Source: Eulemur rufifrons (taxonomy: Eukaryota; Chordata; Mammalia; Primates; Lemuridae). From it: 64,000 bases of DNA. Under the pieces are notes generated by a model. The model saw only the letters and a program-made list of their open reading frames with translations. It was not told where the DNA came from and searched no databases. Both the position numbers and the translations under genes were made by a program. Positions 1 through 11,996 of the stretch are shown here, piece by piece. Position 1 is the stretch's first letter; the number at the start of each line of letters is the position of its first letter. The DNA is taken from assembly GCF_041146395.1 (NCBI RefSeq), contig NC_091009.1, positions 1,472,501 to 1,536,500 of the forward strand. The letters run 5' to 3'.

Positions 1-35
1 TTTCAGCCCGTTCCTTTAAGACTCCTTTGATTCAT
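1..35 (+). repeat. End of a 545-bp satellite unit, left of the L1
   Basis: These bases match the part of the satellite unit that reads ttcctttaagaatccttt in later copies. The unit is interrupted by the L1 and resumes at 6345, so the satellite array extends leftwards out of the window. Confidence 0.85.
20..35. repeat. Left target-site duplication of the L1
   Basis: The 16 bases gactcctttgattcat match gaatcgtttgattcat at 6345-6360 in 14 of 16 positions. Both are versions of the satellite sequence at the insertion point. The length suits L1 integration, and the two mismatches suggest the insertion is not recent. Satellite units all share similar sequence here, so the exact ends are uncertain. 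Confidence 0.7.
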
Positions 36-1097
36 TCTCAATGATGGTGGAATGGTGGTGACCTCCTGGATTCGTGCTCCTGGAGTGGAAGGCATGGGTC
101 TCCCACTGCCCACAACCCTAGAGGTTCACTTCCCCACAAGAACGGTGGTGTGAATCCATGGAGAATCAGCGTGGGACAGAGAGAGAGAGCAAGAAAAGAC
201 TGAGGTGATTAGGGAAATAAATCACCAAAATCTGGAGAGTGCGGGATGGCCAATAGAGAAGGGAGCACGGGACAGCTGTACCCACCTCACCAGAGAGTGG
301 GGTGGGTTCAGCCCCACAGGAAAGCATCTTGTTCCCCCTCTGACCTCCACACCCACTCAATTGAGGATCTGCCTGAAGTCGGTGCAGAATCGCCACGGGA
401 GATGTGGGGCTCTGCAGAGAGGAGACATTGGCAGGAGGCATTTTGGACCCTGGAGTGCTGTGCGCAGCTGACGCACCTAGCAACTGTCTCCTATACGCGG
501 GCGGTGGGGCTGCTTTGGTCCCGGCTCTAGCAGATGCCAAACTGCCTCGTATAGGTGGGCGGCTGGATTCTCCCGGTCCCCGGCTCCTCTGGCCTCTGCC
601 GGTCCCTGAGCATTCAACCCCAGTGACAGTGATCTGCAGACGGGCGGCCGCCATTGTCGGGGTCCACAGCCTAAACGCTGAGGAGCGATTGGGTACCGGG
701 CGGCTTCCTGGGCGGCTCCCTTCCCTAGTCCACGGACCCTGACTAGGAGCTCCACCTTTGTGTGAACACTGAGTGGTTCCCCAGTCACGAGAGAGTAGAG
801 CGTGGACCTTGCAGACATTGGGGTGGGGCAGACCATCGCCCGCGGGAACTGCAGTGGCTGGGGCGTTGGGCGAATGAGGGCACCGCTCCACTCTCCCTAT
901 CCACTGTCTTTCTCACAGAGAGAGACAGAAGCCACCTCGGGAGAGGAAGAGGGGCAGCCCCCCCAGCGGAGCTAGCAAAATCCTGAACAATATGTGAAGG
1001 GCTCCCCCTAGTGACAGAGGAGGCAGCTTACCTGGCACTCACAGTGTGCCCCTATCCAGACTAAAGCTGAAAGAAGGGATCTTAAGGATTCATTCAG
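36..1097 (+). promoter_or_regulatory. L1 5' UTR with internal promoter region
   Basis: About 1.06 kb of GC- and CpG-rich sequence precedes ORF1, the place where L1 carries its internal RNA polymerase II promoter. The richest part is about 460-870. Open frames on both strands here are by-products of GC richness and resemble no known domain. No individual binding site is claimed. Confidence 0.75.
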
Positions 1098-2102
1098 ATG
1101 GGAAGGGCTCAGCGAAGGAACTCTAGGAGTATAAAGAATCAAGCTGAAACCATGCCCTCAAAGAGGATTACTAGTTCTCCACCAATTAACACAGAGCAGA
1201 TTCCAAATAGCAACATGTCACAGGAAGAATTTCAAACATGGATCATAAATACGCTGAACATTATGCAAGAAAAAATGGATAATCAACACAAAGAAACCAC
1301 AAAAAAGATCCAGGACTTGGAAGAAAAATTCACCAAAGAAATTGAAATACTGAAGAAAAATCAAACTGAACTCCTGGAAATGAAAAATTTATTCAAGGAG
1401 CTACAAAACACAGTGGAAAGTCTCAAGAGCAGGGTAGATCAAACAGAAGAAAGAATCTCAGAGATCGAAGATAACACTTTCCAATTAAATAAGGCAGTCA
1501 CAGAGTTAAAACAAAGAAACATGAGAAATAATCATAGTCTACAAGAAATGTGGGATTATGTGAAGAAGCCTAACGTGAGAGTTATCGGCATTCCTGAGGG
1601 TGAAGAAGACAATAAGCAAGGGTTGAATAAAGTATCTGAAGATATAATTGAGGAAAATTTCCCAGGCCTTGCCAAATCTCTAGATACACAGGTTCAAGAA
1701 GCTCAAAGAACCTCTGAGAGATTCATACCAAATAGGAAGACACCACGTCATGTAGTTATCAGACTGACCAAAATATCCACTAACGAGGCCCTTCTTCAAT
1801 CTGTAAGGAGAAAGAAACAAGTAACATACAAAGGAAAGCCCATCCGAATCACGCCAGATTTCTCAACTGAAACCTTACAAGCAAGAAGAGATTGGAGCCC
1901 CATTCTCACTCTTCTGAAACAGAATAATGCCCAGCCTAGAATCCTGTACCCAGATAAGCTCAGTTTTATATATGAAGGTGAAATTAAGACATTCTCAGAT
2001 AAACAAAAACTCAGAGAATTCACCAAGACAAGAGCAGCTTTCCAAGAAGTATTCAAAACAGAGTTACACGTGGTCCAGCACAAGAAGGACCCTCGAATGT
2101 AA
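1098..2102 (+). CDS. L1 ORF1 protein (RNA-binding chaperone), intact
   Basis: The 334-residue frame is complete, close to the usual length of a primate ORF1 protein. In the family it trimerises, coats L1 RNA and acts as a nucleic-acid chaperone in the cytoplasmic L1 particle. Residues about 1-50 form a basic, Ser/Thr-rich head. About 50-150 form a long heptad-rich coiled coil full of E, K, Q and L. About 155-250 match the RRM-like domain, beginning near NVRVIGIPEGEE. The C-terminal domain follows and includes QARRDW near residues 261-266, an arginine pair in the RNA-binding region. The ATG at 1098 heads the frame and directly follows the GC-rich leader. ORF2 begins 82 bases after the stop. 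No break is visible, in contrast to ORF2. Confidence 0.93.
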   Translation: MGRAQRRNSRSIKNQAETMPSKRITSSPPINTEQIPNSNMSQEEFQTWIINTLNIMQEKMDNQHKETTKKIQDLEEKFTKEIEILKKNQTELLEMKNLFKELQNTVESLKSRVDQTEERISEIEDNTFQLNKAVTELKQRNMRNNHSLQEMWDYVKKPNVRVIGIPEGEEDNKQGLNKVSEDIIEENFPGLAKSLDTQVQEAQRTSERFIPNRKTPRHVVIRLTKISTNEALLQSVRRKKQVTYKGKPIRITPDFSTETLQARRDWSPILTLLKQNNAQPRILYPDKLSFIYEGEIKTFSDKQKLREFTKTRAAFQEVFKTELHVVQHKKDPRM

Positions 2103-2183
2103 CACTAATCAAGAGATAAATATGAAAACACAGTTATCATAATGGCTCAAGAGAGAAAACAGATCAATGAAATTCAACCCAAC

Positions 2184-5100
2184 ATGAGGAACAGCAATCT
2201 GTCTCGCTTATCAGTTCTCTCATTAAATGTGAATGGATTGAATTCCCCACTCAAGAGACATGGACTGGCCCAATGGATAAAAAAGATATAAGCCAAGTAT
2301 CTGCTGTCTTCAGGAAACTCATCTAACCTGCAAGGATGCATTTAGACTGAAAATAAAAGGGTGGAAATCAATATTCCAAGCAAATGGAACCCAAAAGAAA
2401 GCTGGCGTGGCAGTTCTAATCTCCGATAACGTAGTTTTTAAATCAACAAAAGTAAAGAAAGACAAAGATGGTTACTATATACTGGTGAAGGGTACAATTC
2501 AACAAGAAGACATAACTATACTTAACATATATGCACCCGATCTAGGTGCACCCAGATTCATAAAGCAAACCCTACTTGATCTGAACCAAATGATAGATAA
2601 CAACACTTTAGTAGCCAGAGATTTTAACACGCCACTGACAGTTCAAGACAGATCCTCCAAACAAAAAATAAACAAAGAAATATTGGACGTAAATAGAATG
2701 CTAGAACAAATGGGCCTGACTGACATCTACAGGACATTCTACCCAAATACCACTGAATATAAGTTCTTCTCATCAGCTCATGGGACATTCTCCAAGATTG
2801 ACCATATCTTAGGACATAAAGAATGTCTTAAAAAATTTAAAAATATAGAAATAATACCATGCAGCTTCTCGGATCACAGTGGAATAAAAGTAACAATGAA
2901 CCCTAACAGAAATCCTCATTTCTACTCAAAGTCATGGAAGCTAAATAACCTTCTCCTGAACAATCATTTTATAAATGAAGAAATCAAGTCAGAAATCAAA
3001 AGATTCTTTGAATTAAATGACAAAGGAGATACAACTTATCAAAATCTGTGGGACACAGCTAAAGCAGTCCTGAGAGGAAAATTTATTTCCATAAATGCCT
3101 ATACCAAAAAGACAGAAGACTTACAAATAGACAATCTAATGAATAGACTCAAAGAGCTGGAGAAGAAAGAAGAGACCAAACCCAAACCCAGCAGAAGGAA
3201 ATTATTAAGATTAAATCAGAACTAAATGAAAAGGACCATAAGGGAGCATAAGGGAGATTAAACCAAACCATAACGGAGATTAATAAAACCAAAAGTTGGT
3301 TCTTTGAAAAAATAAACAAAATTGACACACTTCTGGCTAAACTAACCAAGAGCAGAAAAGAAAAATCTCTTATAACCTCGATCAGGAACACGAAAGGAGT
3401 AATCACGACTGATGCCACAGAGATACATGATATCATCTATGAATTCTACAAAAATCTTTATGCACACAAATTAGAAAACCTGGAGGAAATGGACAAATTC
3501 TTATAAACACACAGCCTTCCCAGGCTCAACCAGGAAGAAATAGAATTCCTGAATAGACCGATATCTAGATCTGAAATTGAAACAGCAATAAAAAACCTTC
3601 CCAAAAAGAAAAGCCCTGGACCAGATGGGTTCACACCTGAATTCTACCATACCTACAAAGAAGAACTGGTGCCCATCGTACATAAACTCTTCTCCAATAT
3701 AGAGAAGGATGGGATTCCCCCCAACACTTTTTACCAAGCCAACATAATCCTGATACCAAATCCAGGAAAGGATGCAACTAAAACAGAGAACTATAGACCA
3801 ATTTCTCTTATGAATATAGATGCAAAAATTCTCAATAAAATTCTAACAAATCGAATCCAAGTGCTTATCAAAAAAATAATCCATCACGACCAAGTGGGCT
3901 TCATCCCAGAGATGCAGGGATGGTTTGACATATGGGAATGTAATTCATCACATAAATAGAAGCAAAAATAAAGATCAGATGATCCTCTCAATAGATGCAG
4001 AGAAAGCATTTGACAAAATTCAACACCCTTTTATGATAAGAACACTTAACAAAATAGGCATAGATGGGGCCTATATAAAAATGATACAAGCCATATACGA
4101 CAAACCCTCAGCCAACATCATACTGAATGGGGAAAAACTGAAAGCATTCCCACTTCAAACTGGAACCAGACAAGGCTTACCACTGTCCCCATTACTTTTC
4201 TACATAGTATTGGAAGTCCTTGCAAGAGCTATCAGGCAAGAGAGCAGAATCAAGGGAGTTGAAATAGGGACAGAAGAGATCAAACTCTCACTCTTTGCTG
4301 ATGATATGATGTTATATCTATAAAACCCCAAGGTTTCAACCAAGAGACTCCTGGAATTGATCAATGAATTCAGTAAAGTCTCAGGATACAAAATCAATAC
4401 ACACAAATCAGAGGCATTCATATATGCCAATAACAGTCAAATGGAAAACCAAATTAAGGACTCAATACCCTTCAAAATAGCAACAAAGAAAATAAAATAC
4501 CTAGGAATTTATTTAACTAAGGAGGTAAAGGACCTCTATAGGGAGAACTATGAAACACTGAGGAAGGAAATTGCAGAACATGTAAATAGGTGGAAAACCA
4601 TACCATGCTCATGGATCGGTAGAATCAACATTGTTAAAATGTCTATACTGCCCAAAGTTATCTACAGATTCAATGCAATCCTTATTAAATTACCAACATC
4701 TTTTTTCACAGACATAGGAAAAATAATTTTACGCTTTGTATGGAACCAGGGAAGACCCCGTTTAGCAAAAGCAATCTTAAACAACAAAAACAAAATGGGA
4801 AGTATTAATTTGCCAGACTTCAAACTATACTACAAGGCTGTGGTTCTTAAAACAGCCTGGTACTGGCACAAGTGCAGGGACACAGACCAGTGGAACAGAA
4901 CAGAAAATCCCAATATAAAACCATCCTCATATAGCCATCTAATCTTTGACAAAGCAGACAAAAACATACTCTGGGGAAAAGATTCCTTATTTAATAAATG
5001 GTGCTGGGAAAACTGGATATCCACATGTAGAAGACTAAAACAGGACACATAACTCTCACCCCTCACAAAAATCAAATCACAGTGGTTAACAGACTTAAAC

Positions 5101-6031
5101 CTAAGGTCAGAAACTATTAGAATTCTAGAAGAAAATGTAGGAAAGACTCTTACAGGCATTGGCCTAGGCAAAGAATTTATGAAGAAGACCCCTAAAGCAA
5201 TCACAGCAACAACAAAAATAAATAAATGGGACCTGATCAAATTAAAAAGCTTCTGCACAGCCAAAGAAACAGTCACGAGAGTAAATGGACAACCTACAGA
5301 ATGGGAAAAAATTTTCGCATACTACACATCAGATAAAGGACTGATAACAAGAATCTATTTAGAACTCAGGAAAATCAGTAAGAAAAAAATCAAACAACCC
5401 TATCAAAAAGTGGGCAAAGGACATAAATAGAAATTTTTCAAAAGAAGATATAAAAATGGCTAACAAACATATGAAAAAGTGTTCAACATCTCTAATCATC
5501 AGGGAAATGCAAATCAAAACCACAATGAGATATCACTTAACTCCAGTGGGAATGGCCTTTATCAAAAAGTCCCAAAACTATACATGTTGGTGTGGGTGTG
5601 GGGAGATAGGTACATTCATACACTGCTGGTGGGACTGTAAACTAGTGCAGCCCCTGTGGAAAGCAATGTGGAGATACCTTAAACAGATTCAAGTAGACCT
5701 ACCATTCGATCCAGCAATTCCATTATTGGACATCTACCCAGAAGAACAAAAGTCATTCTATAAAAAAGACACCTGCACCTGAATGATTATAGCAGCACAA
5801 TTCACAATCACAAAGATGTGGAAACAACCCAAATGCCCATCAATTCATGAATGGATTAGCAAAATGTGGTATATGTATACCATGGAATATTACTCAGCTA
5901 TTAGAAATAATGGCGATATGGCATCTCTTTGGTTCTCCTGGAGAGAGCTGGATCCCATTCTATTAAGTGAAGTATCCCAAGAATGGAAAAATAAGCACCA
6001 CATGTACTCACCAGCAAATTGGTTTCCCTGA
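2184..6031 (+). pseudogene. L1 ORF2 (endonuclease / reverse transcriptase), broken
   Basis: The family protein nicks target DNA and copies L1 RNA onto it. The frame opens at an ATG at 2184, but a stop at 2289-2291 and a frameshift before about 2304 separate the first 35 codons from the rest. The endonuclease part runs to about 2900. Its SDHSG motif is present, but the GDFN-type motif reads RDFN (about 2617-2628), so a conserved glycine is lost. Further breaks occur at 3225, about 3504, about 3920-3960 (frameshift), 4321-4323 (stop just after the reverse transcriptase motif), 5050-5052 and 5430-5456 (frameshift). The reverse transcriptase core is recognisable by PLSPLLF and FADDMMLYL (about 4294-4320). 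The C-terminal cysteine-rich segment is at about 5587-5650. The last frame ends at 6031. Confidence 0.93.
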
Positions 6032-6344
6032 GTGCACATTTGGGAACAACACCAATTGGGTATCGGACAGAGGTTGGGGCCGGGTGGAAGGGATGGGTGT
6101 ATACCTACTTGATGAATGTGATGTGCACTGCCTGGGGAATGGACACCCTTCAAGTTCTAACTGGGGGGGATGGGGTGGGGGAGAGGAGGGGTGCACACCT
6201 ACATGATGAATGTGATGTGCACTGACTAGGGAATGGACAAAATTGAAGCTCAGAATCGGGGGAAAGGGGAGGCATGGGGAATGTATATAGCCTGATCTTT
6301 TGTACCCCCATAATGAGCTAACAAACAAACAAACAAACAAAAAA
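6032..6344 (+). other. L1 3' UTR and A-rich tail
   Basis: The segment between the ORF2 stop and the insertion edge contains two copies of a motif around gatgaatgtgatgtgcactg (near 6112 and 6205), which form a short direct repeat. A G-rich tract lies between them. The tail from 6321 is an acaaacaaac simple repeat followed by adenines, typical of L1 3' ends. Confidence 0.85.
6163..6191 (+). other. G-quadruplex-type G tract in the L1 3' UTR
   Basis: Four runs of four or more guanines occur within about 29 bases, separated by loops of one to six bases. G-rich quadruplex tracts are an established feature of primate L1 3' UTRs. Whether this one folds is inference. Confidence 0.6.
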
Positions 6345-6360
6345 GAATCGTTTGATTCAT
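6345..6360. repeat. Right target-site duplication of the L1
   Basis: It matches bases 20-35 in 14 of 16 positions and directly follows the A-rich tail. The satellite unit resumes here with the phase expected from the left side. Confidence 0.7.
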
Positions 6361-6829
6361 CAGCTGGGAATACACCATGGTTCTTTAAAGACCTCTATGC
6401 GTGGGCCCAGGTAACTGGCTAGTTCCAAGAAGTATGCCACAGAGCTTTTGAAATAACCACTACGTTGAGAATTATTTGCTAGTTTTTGCACCACCTTTCA
6501 CCATAATTGTGATAAGGTTCGTCCGTGCCTCCTTCAACCCAAGATGGCTGGGGCGGACAAAACTATGCTGAGGCCTAGTTCACTTGGTGTTGCCGATAGT
6601 TGGTACTGGAGCCTGGCAAGAAGCCATGCTATTAAGAGTCATTCCACCATCCTTTCTCCATCATTTTAAAAGGCAGAACACCTTTTTCCAGTTATCATAA
6701 GAATGAGTTGCTGGAGGGGACGTTTTTGAGTGGGGTCGGGTGGTGCGTTGAGGGGAAGGCTCTCTGTCTGTCTGGTGGTTTGTCTTTATTATGCCCAAAG
6801 AGGAGAGGTGGGCATGTGTGTGGCAGGTG

Positions 6830-6880
6830 AAAAGTACGGATCCTGTTTCAGTCTTAGACTGAAACAGGATCCGCACTTTT
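6830..6880. repeat. Palindrome inside a satellite 1 unit (example)
   Basis: Two arms of 24 bases (6830-6853 and 6857-6880) are complementary with one mismatch around a 3-base loop, and each contains ggatcc. Equivalent palindromes occur near 7910-7960, 8465-8515, 9015-9070, 10110-10155, 10650-10700 and 11730-11775, of varying length and quality. In subfamily B the right arm beyond ggatccgca has changed to tggtcatcc, which leaves a stem of about 14 bp. Confidence 0.85.
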
Positions 6881-9800
6881 CAGCCAGTTCCTTTACGAAT
6901 CCTTTGATTCATCAGCTGGGAATCCACCATGGCTGTCGAGACCCCTCTATGTGTGGGCCCAGGTAACTGGCTAGTTCCAAGATGTATGCCGTAGAGCTTT
7001 TGAAATAACCACTACGTTGAGAATTGTTTGCCAGTTTTTGCAGCACCTTTGACCATAATTGTGATAAGGTTCATCTGTGCCTCCTTAAACCCAAGCAGGC
7101 TGCCACGGACAAAACTATGCTGAGGCCTAGCTCCCTTGGCGTACCGATACATTTTACTGGAGCCTGGCAAGAAGCCATTTTTTTTAAGTACAATTCCACC
7201 GTCTTTTCTCCATTATTTTAAAAGGCAGTGCACCTTTAGCCAGTTAGCATAAAGATGAGTCACTGGAGCGGCTTTTTGTGTGGGGTTGGGTGTGTGTGGG
7301 AGGGCAGGCCCTCTGTCAGTCCGGTGGTTTGTTTTTATTATTCCCAGAGAGGAGAAGCGGGCATGTATGTGGCAGGTGAAAACTTTGGATCCTGTTTCAG
7401 TCTGAAACAGTATCTCCGCTTTTGAGCCTGTTCCTTTTGGAATCCTTTAATTCATCAGTTGGGAATCCACCATGGTTCTCTAGACCTCCCTGAGCGTGGG
7501 CCCAGGTAACTGGCTAGTTCCAAGAAGTATGCCGCAGAGCTTTGGAAATAACCACTACATTGAGTATTATTTGCCAGTTTTTGCAGCAACTTTCACAATG
7601 ATTGTGAAAAGGTTAGGCAGTGCATCCTGAAACCCAAGCTGGCTTCCACAGAAAAAACTACAGTTAGGCCAATCTCCCTTGGAGTTGCCGATAATTGGTA
7701 CTGGTCCGTGGCAAGAAGCCATTCCTTTAAGTATCATTCCACCTTCCTTTCACAACTATTTTAAAAGGCAGAGCACCTATTGCCATTTAGCTTAAGGATG
7801 AGTCGCTGGAGGAAACGTTTTTGTGTGGGGTGGGAGAGGCAGAGCCAGGCCCTCTGTCAGTCCAGTGGTTTGTTTTTATTATCCCCGGAGAGGAGAAGTG
7901 GACATGTGTGTGGCAAGTGAAAAGTGTGGATCCTGTTTCAGTCTTAGACTGATACAGGATCGGCACTTTTCATCCTGTTCCTTTAAGAATCCTTTGCTTC
8001 ATCAGCTGGGAATCCACCATAGTTCTCTACACCCCACTATGTGTGGGCCCACTTAACAGGCTAGTTCAAAGAAGTATGCCACAGAGCATTTGAAATAACC
8101 ACTACCATGGAAATTATTTGCCAGCTTTTCCAGCACTTTTACCATAATTTTGATAAGGTTCATTTGTGCTTCCTTAAACCCTAGATGGCTTCCATGGACA
8201 AACCTATACTGAGGGTTCTCTCGCTTGGTGTTGCCAATACTTGGTACGGGAGTCTGACAAGAATCCAGTCTTTTAATTATCATTGCACCATCCTTTCTCC
8301 CTTATATTAAAAGGTGAGCAACTTTCGGCAGTTAGCATAAGGATGAGTCAACGGAGGGGATGTTTTTGGGTGGGATCGGGGTGGTTTGGGGGACAGTCCC
8401 TCTGTCAGTCTGGTTGTTTGTGTTTATTATGCCCAGACAGGGAAGTGGATATATTTGTGGCAGGTGAAATGTGCGGATCCTGTTTCAGTTAGACTGAAAC
8501 AGTATCCGCACGTTTCAGCTGGTTCCATTAGAAATCCTTTGATTCATCAGCTGGGAATCCACCATGGTTCCTTAGAACCCTCCATGCATGGGCCCATGAA
8601 CTGGCCTGTACCAAGATGTATGCTGCACAGCTTTTGAGATAAACACTACGTGTAGAATTATTTGCCAGTTTCTGCAGCACATATCACCATAATTGTGATA
8701 AGGATCGTCTGTGCCTCCTTAAACACAAGATGGCTGCCACGGAGAAAACTATGCTGAGGCCTAGGTCACTTGGATTTCACGACACTTGTTACTGGAGGCT
8801 GGAAGGAGGCCATTCTTTTAAGTATCATTCCACCATACTTTCCCCATTATTTTAAAATGCACGGAAACCTTTGCAAGTTAGCATAATAATTAGTAGCTGG
8901 AGGGGACATTTTTATTTGTGGGGTCGGTGTGGGTGGGGGGCGCAGGCCCTCTGTCAGTTCGCTGGATTGTTTTTATTTTCCCCAGACCGGAGAAGTGGGC
9001 ATGTGTGTGGCAGGTGAAAAGTTCGGATCCCGTTTCTGTCTTAGACTGAAACAGAAACCGCACTTTTCACCCCGTTCCATTAAGAATCCCTTGCTTCATC
9101 AGCTGGGAATCCACCATGGGCCTCTAGACTGCTCTATGCGTGGGCCCAGTTAACTGGCTAGTTCAAAGAATTATGCCACAGAGCTTTTCAAGTAACCACT
9201 ACCATGAGAATTACTTGACCGCTTTTGCAGCACCTTTCACCATAATTGTGATAAGGTTCATCTGTGCCTCCTTAAACCCAAGATGGCTGCCAGGGACAAA
9301 CGTGTGCTGAGGCTTAGGTGACTTGCTGTTGCGAATACTTGGTATGGGAGTCTGGCAATAAGCCAGTCTTTTAGGTATAATTCCACCATTCTATCTCCAT
9401 TATTTTAAAAGGCAGAGGACGTATTGCCAGATAGCATAAGGATCAGTCGCTGGAGGGCACGATTTTGTGTGGGGTGGTGGGGGGCGGGGGCAGGCCATCT
9501 GTCAATCCGATGGGTTGTTTTTGTTATCCCTAGAGAGGAGAAGTGGGCATGTGTGTTGCAGGCAAAAAGTCAGAATCCTGTTTCAGTCAGGATCTGCACT
9601 TTTCAGCCTGTTCCTTTAAGAATCCTTAGATTCATCACCTTGGAATCCACCATGGTTCTCTAGACCCCTCTATGCGTGGGCCCAGGTAACTGGCTTCTTC
9701 CAAGAAGTATGCCACAGAGCTTTTGAATTAAACAGTACGTTGAGAATTATTTGCCAGGTTTTCAGCACGTTTCACCATAATTATGATAAAGTTTGTATGT

Positions 9801-11984
9801 GCCTCCTTAAACCCAACATGGCTGCCACGGGCATAACTATGCTGAGGCGTAGCTGACTTGGTGTTGCCTATTTTTGTTAGTGGAGACTGACAAGAAGCCA
9901 TTCTTCTAAGTATCACTCCACCGTCCTTTCTCCATTGTTAAAAAATGCAGGGAAATTTTGCAAGTTAGCATAATAATTAGTAGCTGGAGGGGAATTTTTT
10001 TGGGGGGGATCTGCGTGGGTGGAAGGGGGGCAGGCCCTTTGTCAGTTCGCTGGTTTGTTTTTATTATCCCCAGAGAGGAAAAGTGGGCATGTGTGTGGCA
10101 GGTGAAAAGTGTGCGTCCTGTTTCAGTCTTAGACAGACACAGGATCTGCACTTTTCACCCCGTTCCATTAAGAATCCTTTGCTTCATCAGCTGGGAATCC
10201 ACCATGGTTCTCTAGACCCCTCTTTTAGTGCACACAGAAAACTGCCTGGTTCCAAGAAGTTTTCCTCAGAGCTTTTGAAATAACCACTACTATGGAAATT
10301 ATTTGCCAGCTTTTCCAGCACTTTTACCATAATTTTGATAAGGTTCATCTGTGCTTCCTAAAACCCTAGATGGCAGCCACGGACAAACCTATGCTGACAC
10401 CTAGGTCACTTCCTGTTGCCAATAATTGGTATGGGAGTCTGGCAAAAGGCCAGTATTTTAAGTATAATTCCACCATCCTATCTTCATTATTTTAAAACGC
10501 AGAGGACCTTTCGCCAGATAGCATAAGGATGAGTCGCTGGAGGGGACCTTTTTGTGTACAGTGTTGGGGGACGGGGGAGGACATCTGTCAATCCGATTGA
10601 TTGTTTTTATTATCCCTAGAGAGGAGAAGTGGGCATGTGTGTTGCAGGCAAAAAGTGCAAATAGTGTTTCAGTCTCAGACTGAAACAGGATCCGCACTTT
10701 TCAGCCTGTTCCTTTAAGAATCCTTTGATTCATCACCTGGGAATCCATCATGGTTCTCTAGACCCCTCTATGCATGGGCCCAGAAAACTGCCGGGTTCCA
10801 AGAAGTATTCCACAGAGCTTTTGAAAAAACCACTACGTTGAGAATTATTTGCCAGGTTTTGCAGCACCTTTCATCATAATTGTCATAAGGTTCGTCTCGA
10901 GATGGCTGCCATGGACAAAACTATGCTGAGGCCGAGCTCACTTTGTGTGGCCGTTCCTTGGTACTGGAGACTGGAAAGAATACATTCTTTTAAGTATCAT
11001 TTCACCATCCTTCTCCACTATTTTAAAAGTCAGAGCACCTTTTGGTAGTTAGAATAACAAGGAGTCGCTGGATGGGAAGTTTTTATGTGGGGTCTGGGGG
11101 CTGGTGCGGCAAGCCCTCCGCCAGTTCTGTGGTTTCTTTTTATTATCCCCAGAGAGGAGAAGTGGGCATGTGTTTGGCAGGTGAAAAGTGCAGATCCTGT
11201 TTCAGAGTATGAAACAGGATCCGCATGTTCATCCTGTTCCTTTAAGAATCCTTTGCTTCATCAGCTGGGAATCCACCATAGTTCTCTACACCGCACTATG
11301 CGTGGGCCCAGTTAACTGGCTAGTTCAAAGAAGTATGCCGCAGAGCTTTTGAAATAACCACTACCATGAGAATTATTTAACAGCTTTCGCAGCACCTTTT
11401 ATTATAATTGTTATAAGGTTCATCTGTGTCTCCTTAAACCCAAGATGGCTGCCATGGACAAACCTATGCTGAGGCCTACATCACTTGCTGTTGCCAATAC
11501 TTGGTATGGGAATCTGGCAATAAGCCAGTCTTTTAGGTATAATTCTACCATCCTATCTCCAGTTTTTTAAAAGGCTTATGACCTTTCACCAGATAGCATA
11601 AGGACGAGTCGCTGGAGCAGACTATTTTGTGTGGGGTGGTGGGGGCCGGGGGCAGGGCATCTGTAAATCCGATGGGCTGTTTTTGTTATCCCTAGAGATG
11701 AGAAGGGCGAATGTGTGTTGCAGGCAAAATGTGCGGATCCTGTTTCACACTTAGACTGAAACAGGATCTGCACTTTTGAGCCTGTTCCTTTAAGAATCCT
11801 TTGATTCATCACCTGGGAATCCACCATGGTTCTCTAGACCTCTCTTTGCATGGGCACAGGTAAATGGCTTGTTCCAAGAAGTATGCGACAGAGCTTTTGA
11901 ATTAACCAGTACTTTTAGAATTGTCAGGTTTTTAGCATGTTTAACCGTAATTGTGATAACGTTTGAATGTGCCTCCTTAAACCC

Positions 11985-11996
11985 AAGATGGCTGCC
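11985..11996 (+). promoter_or_regulatory. YY1-like motif AAGATGGCTGCC (example of many)
   Basis: The bases aagatggctgcc match the well-known YY1 core (AAGATGGC). The same or nearly the same block occurs once per unit, for example near 8727, 9282, 11443, 12537, 13444, 13988 and 14534. A subset of B units reads aagaaggctgcg instead, which destroys the ATGG core. Binding has not been shown. Confidence 0.55.

Larger units (their letters stand above)
36..6344 (+). mobile_element. Full-length L1 (LINE-1) retrotransposon, ORF2 broken
   Basis: This is a complete non-LTR retrotransposon of about 6.3 kb. In order it has a GC-rich 5' UTR, ORF1, a short inter-ORF gap, ORF2, a G-rich 3' UTR and an A-rich tail of acaa repeats. 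ORF1 is uninterrupted. ORF2 has several stops and frameshifts, so the copy cannot move on its own. It sits inside a unit of the 545-bp satellite and is flanked by a 16-bp duplication. The 3' UTR differs from the human one as I know it, which supports a lineage-specific strepsirrhine L1. The 5' edge is fixed only by where satellite similarity stops. Confidence 0.95.

Noticed and set aside
166..891. A 241-codon frame on the - strand in the L1 5' UTR
   Set aside because: GC-rich leader sequence easily lacks stops. No domain, and it begins with an unsupported start.
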